The notes below the pieces were generated by a model. The model ran no database searches. It was not told where the DNA came from and worked only from the letters and a program-made list of their open reading frames with translations. A DNA stretch of 64,000 bases, taken from assembly GCA_903772945.1 (NCBI GenBank), contig CAICTM010000018.1, positions 1-64,000 on the forward strand, written 5' to 3'. Position 1 is the first letter of the stretch. Each line of letters begins with the position of its first letter. A program made the translations under genes and the position numbers. Shown here piece by piece: positions 56,801 through 64,000 of the stretch. Origin of the DNA: Seminavis robusta (lineage: Eukaryota; Bacillariophyta; Bacillariophyceae; Naviculales; Naviculaceae).

Positions 56801-57921
56801 TCTTTAATGCGCAACTATGAATTTCAGGACCCTTGGGGCGTTGACAAACTGATTCAACAAGCTCAAACCCTCCTGGACGAAGCCAGTTTCAAATCCAACT
56901 TGTTCAAGAGCATGAACCGTGTTGGTAGAACCCAACAGATCGACGACCTTCGCATGCAACGGGCGTTCTATCAAGGGGATCACTACACAGCTGCAAAGAT
57001 AGCCATGAGGATGCTTGTCGAAGATGAATTCGTCATTGACACTTGCTGTGTCAACGCATCGCAGTTCGTTAGTCAATACTTCAAGATTGAAGGAATTAAG
57101 ATTCCCACTATCAACGCAACACAGTACCTCAACAGAGAGACTCGCAAAGCACAGGTAAATGTCCTTCGTGAGGCCAAGAATGTTTTCTTCTGTCTGGACT
57201 ATAGTGGGAGCATGGCGGGTGAGCGAATGGAAAGGGCAAACAAGAACCTTTTGTGGGTGTACCACGAACATTGCTCCGACAAAGATATGGTTGGATTTAT
57301 TCGCTTCAACCATGACATTGACGACAAGCTGTGGTTTCCGCTCGGGAAGAAGGGTAACTGGGGGGAGGTTCAAGAAGCAGTTCTTTCTCTGGCTACGGAT
57401 GCGGAAGGGGGAAGCCGTCTGGTATGTGCTGAAAGCTTCGTGTGTGCTGGATCATGGCGTCATTCTGACCATGGAGCTGCTGCAATTTTTTAGTATGCCG
57501 CCTTGAATAGGTGCATCACGCTTATAGTAAATGGTACAGAGATCAAGAATGATACCTGGATCGTTGCATTGACAGACGGAGAATCCTCGTGGGATCACCC
57601 GGCAAAGCGAGTAGTGGAGCGAATCAAGAAATGCAACAAGCAACGCAGTTCCAAAATCCATGTCATCATTATTGGTTTTGAAGTGCCGGATTCTGTGGTT
57701 AGGTAAGGAAGTCGAGCTTTCGCTTCAGTTCTTATTTTGCACACTTCATCGCAAACCTCACGCCATGCTTCGCTCACTCCAGAACCTGCGAACTGGTTAC
57801 AAGTGCGACAGACAAATCCTTGTATGTGGATGCGAGGGGAGGACTAGACGAAATGGACAAGGCATTCGAGCAGGTTGTGTCTGTTATTGGGGGAAGCGCA
57901 ATCACGATGGAAACGTTCTAG
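50843..57921 (+). CDS. Double-Cache, double-HAMP, TPR-VWA transmembrane receptor, 17 exons
   Basis: Exons: 50843-52885, 52958-53537, 53623-53947, 54028-54226, 54305-54481, 54570-54778, 54851-55011, 55080-55122, 55231-55814, 55887-55954, 56026-56064, 56135-56199, 56286-56415, 56501-56539, 56624-57421, 57494-57702, 57783-57921. All are GT-AG and in phase, giving about 1935 residues. Membrane helices lie at about 87-112, 611-634, 857-875 and 1364-1388. Two outside regions each carry a dCache signature: RPWCIRQAKATPGH with STGPY (about 400) and CRCRDWFVRPNETG with ITPPY (about 1150). HAMP-like linkers follow helices 2 and 4 (TLTKPLMWMQ, VVRPIIALTK). Short exons at about 1440-1555 look TPR-like. 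A VWA domain (about 1740-1930) has the MIDAS DYSGSM and a later ALTDGESSW. It is probably a sensor for a small extracellular molecule with metal-dependent protein binding inside the cell; ligand and partner are unknown. A GTAAGT at 56672 inside exon 15 is a possible alternative donor. Confidence 0.85.
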
Positions 57922-58201
57922 CTCTCTAAGGGATACGGTAGGCGCGAGTGAAAGCCCAGTTTTCTAATGTCCAGCTATACGTACAGTAATAGTAAGTCAA
58001 GGTTTCCTGTTTTCTCTTGCAATGATTATGACATAATTTTAAGCTTCTTCAATCAATGCTCTCATTGCTGCCTGTATCAATCAGTATGTTCTTCTGGCCT
58101 CCATCGTTGAAGCAGTGACATAAAACAACTGAAACAACCCCATCACGTGAACTCTTATTTTCCAACGTTCAGCCTCACAGACCCAATATCATCCCACCTT
58201 A
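57922..58201. other. Convergent spacer
   Basis: This is a short AT-rich spacer between the 3' ends of the receptor gene and the secreted-protein gene. Nothing else is seen. Confidence 0.4.
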
Positions 58202-58813
58202 CTAAGAAGCTGCATTCTTCTTGAGTGGGCTTCTTGCTGTAAACACCAGTTGGACAGGCCTCGTAGGAGTTTCGGTTAGGTCGCTCCTGCAATCCGCATT
58301 GAGAACCATGGTTTGAACCATCCGTCCACGGGAAACAGCAACACCTACGCGAGGATCGTGGCTACTCTCGAAGACTGAGACGATGAAGGTGCCCGGTAGA
58401 TCAGCATTGCCGTCAATGGCTGTGATCTGAAAGAGACTACCAGGTTGATGAAGCTTCTCATAGTATACCAAGGAAGGATCATCACTGTTTGCCACTACCA
58501 GTAAGACTTTTGTGCTGGTTGTTACAACATCAACATCATGTTGGAAATCTTGACATACGTCGTCACTCACAGATGCGCATTTACCACCGTGGTAGAGGAA
58601 GCCAAGGGATTTGCATCGTCCGTCTTCCATTCCCTCTTGAAAGATCTCCTTTGGATTCAAAAGGCCATGAGTGCCGGATTCGCTCGCTGGAAACGGAAAA
58701 CCAGGCGAGATGCCATCTGAGCCTCGGATGTTATGGGCATTGGCGGCCGAACCAGTAGCAAATGGGAGAGCAATGAGCAGGGCTCCAATGAAGATTGAAG
58801 CCGACGCAGTCAT
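58202..58813 (-). CDS. Small secreted protein of unknown function
   Basis: A single exon of 203 residues reads from the ATG at 58813. The first 25 residues (MTASASIFIGALLIALPFAT and following) are a clear signal peptide with a likely cleavage after an Ala-x-Ala site. The mature part has four cysteines (DGRCKSLGF, GGKCASVSDDVCQDF, NADCRSD), which may form two disulfides, and a strand-rich C-terminal half with short loops. No family is recognised. It is convergent with the receptor gene and has no sign of co-regulation. Confidence 0.7.
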   Translation of the reverse strand: MTASASIFIGALLIALPFATGSAANAHNIRGSDGISPGFPFPASESGTHGLLNPKEIFQEGMEDGRCKSLGFLYHGGKCASVSDDVCQDFQHDVDVVTTSTKVLLVVANSDDPSLVYYEKLHQPGSLFQITAIDGNADLPGTFIVSVFESSHDPRVGVAVSRGRMVQTMVLNADCRSDLTETPTRPVQLVFTARSPLKKNAAS

Positions 58814-61746
58814 TGTACTTGCTATCTAAATGTCAGCCAAATTTGTTCGGCCTTGCAAGAGTTGGAGTTTGCTGGTTTCTTCAAAATGCTTCCAAGCGGA
58901 ACGGTACAATTGTATCGAGTAGATGCAAGATTAATGCAATGACTTGGCTGTGGCTCTGCGGTAGCAATCGTTCCAAAAAGCGAACATAGGTCAATTGATT
59001 ATCGATGCATTGGGGGGCAAACCGTTGGAACCCACTCTTAAACATGTAGATCATTGCGACGGGGCAGCGACAACCGCTTGTCCACATGAAAGAAAAGTCT
59101 CAAATCCAGTTTTCGTGTGAGGAAACTGGGATGAGTGCCATGATCGGCACGTGTTTTTTGCTTGAATTTCAACTGGGCCAATCAGATGCTTTGATTCTGC
59201 CAAGAGCATGCATGTTTCATTCTCCCGCCAAGTGCGCGATGACAGGCTCACTTTTTCACACGGGAGCATGACTTGACCCAGAGTTTTCGTTGGAGTAGCC
59301 AGCAAGTACGTGTACGATGTAAGTAATGCGTCAGACGGCTCCAAAGCACTTGCTGTTGCCTTTTTGTCGGATTGAGGTTGGCTGGTCATTGGAAGCAGTC
59401 CATGGTGAAGTGCCGTACGACTGTACCGGTATCTTTGTCCCACAACAGAACTTTGCAAGAGCCTAGACAGACCTGGAGGATGGGATGAATTTCAACCTTG
59501 GAGGAGCCGGTGAAAACTCCTTGGATCATCGACTGTACCCATCTCCACTGCATGTCTCATCCTGGATTGAACAGTTACTCCCCCATCGAATCGTCAGGTT
59601 TGCTTTTGATACTACGACTTGCAAGTGCTGGTAGCTCGGCGCTCGGCACACGTCGGCATTGGGTGCTTGTTCTCTGCTTCAGTCCATGGATGGGCCGCCG
59701 GAGAGCGTCCAAATCAGGTTTCTTGTATTTGCCCGGTTCGACCTTGCATCACACGACATGTGTCCGCTTGCCCTCTCTCTACCGGTACTATGGCGTTCCC
59801 GAGACAAACCATCTGCCATTTGTCGGCATCAACGAAGAGGCTACGGAACAGGGGCAGTGTCCAAGTCTAAGAGCTTCATTTGGCCAAAGCCTTTCAGGTC
59901 TGATCGGTCAATGCCTTGCCTGATTTCTTTTAGATTGCGGGTGGATGCTCCAGCTGTTGCCTGACCAATACTGGATGAGCAAAATTGAGTGGATGCAACT
60001 TTTTAAGTGTGAAGGGTTTAAGATCTGGGTGGCGTCACGAATATACTTGTCAGTTTCCGAGAAGCCAACCAGGTACCGAAGATGGGAGTGGGCAATACAA
60101 GAGGTAAGGTAGCCTTTGCAAAAGCACCGGCTTCTTGGCTATAGGTATCGCACTTGAAGGATGCAGGGCCACCTTTGACCGGGGACTGCATTCAAGATGC
60201 AGCAGCACTTCATGCAGCGGAGAGTTCTGTACCACGTACGATCTGCCATCTTCCTGGTTGAGGGTGAAGCCGTGGCGATGGGCAATAGATGGAAATCTCA
60301 AATTGTCGAATGCAATACCTGCAAAGTTCTGACCTCCAAGGCCATTTGTGGATGGCTGAGAAACTCATCTTTGCGTGAAACTGAATCAGGATCTAGAAGG
60401 ACACAACTGGCCGCGACGAGAAGTGACCTCCAGATGGAAGGCTGCTATGATAGCAATACCAGGTAGCTACAGACCGCCGGAAAGAAAAACATGACAACTC
60501 AAGCAGACCTGTGCCCATCCGTCCAACCCTTCACTGCCACAGCACGATGAGAATGAGGAAGGAGAACTCAGCTTTCTGGGGCGGGAGAGGCTTGCGGTAC
60601 AGGACGGACGTCTGGCTTTCAGATGGGAGCTTGGATACATCAGTCTTTTGCTACTTGGTCTCAGCTTCCTCTAATTCCTTGGAGTGGTCCGATGAGTACG
60701 TGTCAATGCCAGGAACATCTCGGAAGTGGATTCCCGTTGCGTTGTGGCTTTGCAAGGGTGGCCGTCCTGCTCAGAGCTCAGAGGTTGTTCCGTTCCATCG
60801 TCACCTATTTGGGAAGCACGAGTAATGCCGGCTGCTGCATAGAATGATTTCAGTTTCCAGTTGCTACGCACACGACTAGAGTCCTTTGCTGCCCAGGAAG
60901 CAGATATCTCCCCAGAGTGGATTTGATTTGGATTTCTGCAATGTTCTTGTAAGATTCAAAGTTCCAACTGTGGGGCAACAAAACGAACCCAGATGTCAAA
61001 CACCCGCCCAGCCAAGGGCCCGGTCAAGTATGCCGCGAACGGTAATACTAGTGGTGCTTTCGCAAAGAGAAGAACATTGATCACTTAGTAGCATATCGTG
61101 CATTGGACTGTCAATAGAAAAGTTGGCGCTAAGGCTACGTGTAGTGTGACAGCAGACGGCGTCGCTGCACCTTCAGATCAGCTTTCAACAAATCGGCAGC
61201 CAAAGACAGGAAGGTGAATGGTTTCACAGTACCGTAGAGGAAATCCATTGCCCAAATTGGAGTCTCTGTGTGACAGTCTGCCATCGCACCGGGCATTGAT
61301 TCTGTCTGGCCCATTTCAGAATCTCCAAATGTCCTTCTTTCTTGGCAAAGGCACAAGTTCTTGCGCCCCACCGGTAACCATGCTCATCATGGGCCCACTC
61401 CAAGACCCTGAAACGTCAGAACATGCCAGCAAGCTCCAGGGCATCCCATGAATCCCAAGGGGCAACCCATTCTCACAAAACATTTGAAGAATGATCAATC
61501 GAACGAATCGAATCAAATCTCCAACCAAACGGAAAAAGCACACTCTTAAAACTCTCTCAAAGAAAAAGTACAAGAAGAATTAATGAACTGAAGTCGCTTC
61601 TAAATCTTCTTTCGTCACAACGGAAACCTCACTTTTTTGGGTGCTCTCGAGCACCTCACAAGACTCTCCAAGGGGAAAGAAGGAGGACATGCCGCTGAAG
61701 TTATTTGATTGTGGTTGTGTTGGCACTCCATGTTGAAGGTTCCACC
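58814..61746. other. Intergenic with scattered coding-like fragments
   Basis: No complete gene is found. Minus-strand frames at 60050-60301 and 61135-61371, and plus-strand frames at 59498-59923, have some protein-like character but no recognised domain and no consistent frame. TACCGGTA occurs at 59424-59431 and 59780-59787. A decayed element or gene is possible. The last few hundred bases should hold the promoter of the sulfotransferase gene. Confidence 0.35.
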
Positions 61747-64000
61747 ATGAAGGAAGCTGCCTCGTCGTCTCTACCTTTGGTGTCAAGAAGAACAGACGCC
61801 AAAAGCAAGAAGCAATTACGGCGGAAAAAGGTGAAACGAGCCAAGTTGGCATCCCAACTATCCCTCCGGCAACATCCCTGTTTCAGAGCTTTTGTCGGCT
61901 TGATCACTCTTCAAATCTTTATTTTGCTCTTGGTGGCTGTGTTTGTGGGAGATAACTTTGAACAAGTCATTGGTGGTTCTCGAGCAGACACGATCCGGTT
62001 AATTCATGACTACTACGTCGAACACTTTCGACATCACCTTCACGATGATGCAGTTCCCACAGGCATTGTAATGGATGATGACGAAGAAGAAGACCAATCA
62101 TCCAAGAACCCAAAGACTACGGCAAAAAGCCAGCCAGAGGTGGAAGGAGATGACGACTTGCATGAGCTAGAGGATCACATTGCCAATCAGACAGAGCAAA
62201 TACTAAACCAAGCTGAAGCAGATCAGTTGGATGGCGAGGAAGAAGAGGAGGAAGATTCCTCGGGAGAATCTGCGTCGGCACCTCCTCCAATCGACAACTA
62301 TTATTCGCGGCAAACGGAGTATCAGAAAGATCGAGGAGAGGATGAACCCTTTGAGTTTCTGGTGGTACGTGATACTGGTGCCATTTTGGATTGTTGGCCA
62401 CAATTTGCTAAAGCTACAAACTGACACCGTTTCACCTCCCTGTACGTGCACTCACAGGTTGGAGGAAGTGATGGTAGTGGCACTAGGGCCTTTGTCACTG
62501 CCCTGGGGAAACTGGGAGTTCCCATGATTGTGGATGATAGAGGGACCATGGATATTCATGGGAAACCACTGTTTCGAGGAGAGGGATGGCCGCCACTGGT
62601 ATGTCAAATTCTTGGATGGTTGCTTGAGACTCAGGTGCATTTCGTACAGAACGAGTTTGCGTCCTCACACCTTGCCATGGAAATGTTCTTATTCTCAGGT
62701 CCAACTGGTACTGAATCATACTCATTCGGCCAACTATAAGGTGGCAGATCTTCCACAAGATGTGCGAGACGTGATAGTACGCGACCTAAAGAAGCTCAAG
62801 GCCGACTTGATCCATCGCGGAAAGCGACATGATAGCAAGGAATTACGAAGATTGAACACCCATCACAAGGTCAACCATTACGACAACAAAAACCTGCGAA
62901 GACACATGTTCAAGCCACACTCTGCTTTTCACGAGCAAGGCAAGAATCGATTCCTGATGGAAGCAGATGAAAAGGATATTGAAAACGCAGCAATTGACAT
63001 GAAACCTCCTCCCTTGGAAGTCTCAGCTTCCGTGAGCAAGAGCAGGCATGTGCAGTATGGATTCAAGGCACCAGTGACAATGCTGTTGCTGCCATTCCTC
63101 AGAGAAGTCTTCGGACCAATCAAGTTCCTTCATGTCGTACGGGATGGAAGAGATGTGGCTCTGAGTGCCAACCAAAGCCCTGTTAAGAAGTTTTACAACT
63201 CCTACTACAAACAACCAGGAGACCCCCTCGTCAATGTGTCCCTCGCCCAAAACGACACGAACATGAATGTCTATGCCATGCAACTATGGAATGATTGGAA
63301 TTCACAGGTCTTGGCATATGAAAAGGACAATGTAGGGAAGGACTTTGACTTTTTGGTAATGCGAACGGAGGACCTCTTGAATCCCGAAACCAAGTTTTCG
63401 AGTTTGCAGCAGCTAGCTCATTTTGTGGGATCACGGAACTCGCTAGAGGAGCTGTGCTGCCAGAGTCAACAAGCGGTGGTCGACATGGGACAATCAACGT
63501 CGAATATTGGGGGTGGAAAGCGTGGTAAGAAGTATCATCCATTGGACGACAAGCATCACATCTATGACCATCTCTTCAAGGAAATGGAGAACGTCCATCA
63601 CTCGGACTATCGCAACTACGTGCAGGGGAAGAAACTCAACAATGGAGATCAAACACATGGTGCTATACTACGGCATCGCGAGGATTCAGAGGGCTACGGC
63701 CAGCACAAGCATGGCATGGGAGCAGACCCGATTCTCAGCTTTATCAAGGGTCCAGCTGAAAGCGACAGTAAATTCGACGTTGAAGAGGGTCGGCATCTCA
63801 ACTGGCACCACGGAAAGATGGAAGCAGGATCCATGTTAGAGGAAGCCCGTGAACGCAGAGCTCACTTCATCCAGGAGCGTCACAATAGGTTTCGGGGAAT
63901 AGCCCAGCGCGTAGGAGCATTGAAAAAACGGCAATACGGGCCAGTCAATCCACAAAAAGGGCTCGGCAGCTCGCCCCAAAAGCATCTGAAACCCAATCAG
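61747..64000 (+). CDS. Membrane-anchored sulfotransferase, 3' end outside the window
   Basis: Exons are 61747-62364, 62458-62598 and 62699 onward, still open at 64000 after 687 residues. The ATG at 61747 has a strong context (CCACCATGA). A basic cytosolic tail and one membrane helix (about 48-68) give a Golgi type II layout. A strongly acidic linker (about 115-190) follows. The PAPS-binding 5' loop appears as VGGSDGSGTRAF (about 207-218), a variant of the usual SGTT core, and the 3'-phosphate site as FLHVVRDGRDVALSAN (about 396-411). A His/Lys/Arg-rich insert separates them. It should transfer sulfate from PAPS to a carbohydrate or protein in the Golgi; the acceptor is unknown. The basic C-terminal extension beyond residue 560 is longer than in most family members. 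Confidence 0.85.

Noticed and set aside
59051-61573. Several 70-140 residue frames as genes
   Set aside because: They overlap on both strands, have no domains, no plausible splice links and no consistent codon character.
1-64000. tRNA, rRNA, CRISPR, riboswitches, reverse transcriptase or viral genes
   Set aside because: I looked for their typical motifs and saw none that I could support by eye; a covariance-model and profile search would settle it.

Overview
The window looks like nuclear DNA of a diatom, most likely a pennate one (inference). Short GT-AG introns of about 75-125 bp, the CHASE-cyclase-phosphodiesterase fusion, the Cache/VWA receptor and the many long disordered proteins fit that group. 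Genes lie on both strands with 0.4-6 kb between them. There are no operons, no CRISPR and no recognisable rRNA or tRNA.

Layout. 0.7-3.4 kb: a coiled-coil protein of unknown function (+). 3.8-5.1 kb: a disordered protein with repeated RxxS-type motifs (-). 6.2-8.2 kb: a three-exon membrane-anchored helical protein (+). 8.7-13.5 kb: a 1598-residue multi-module glycosyltransferase in one exon (-). 14.1-14.3 kb: a fragment of a papain-like domain (-). 15.6-24.0 kb: a long repeat-rich gene ending in a papain-like domain, interrupted by several frame breaks and by a 2.9-kb insert with a perfect 19-bp direct repeat at its ends (+). 24.0-33.9 kb: gene-poor DNA with decayed coding pieces, three diverged copies of a 0.5-0.7 kb unit, short tandem repeats and a CT/CA microsatellite. 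34.0-36.8 kb: a leucine-rich-repeat-like protein (-). 38.8-43.6 kb: a 15-exon CHASE-class III cyclase-PDE receptor (-). 46.05-46.4 kb: a dense palindromic repeat array. 47.0-50.1 kb: an open 1003-residue transposase-like gene with a polyglutamine tail (-). 50.8-57.9 kb: a 17-exon receptor with two Cache sensors, two HAMP-like linkers, a TPR-like region and a VWA domain (+). 58.2-58.8 kb: a small secreted protein (-). 61.7-64.0 kb: a membrane-anchored sulfotransferase running off the window end (+).

The most notable region is 38.8-57.9 kb. Two large transmembrane sensors are transcribed away from each other, with a transposase-like gene and a palindrome array between them. One should make and break a cyclic nucleotide, but its cyclase module appears to lack the two transition-state residues. 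The other joins two small-molecule sensor domains to an intracellular VWA module. Exon structures were worked out by hand from splice signals and reading phase. The palindromic octamers TACCGGTA and CTAGCTAG are strongly over-represented in the non-coding DNA.
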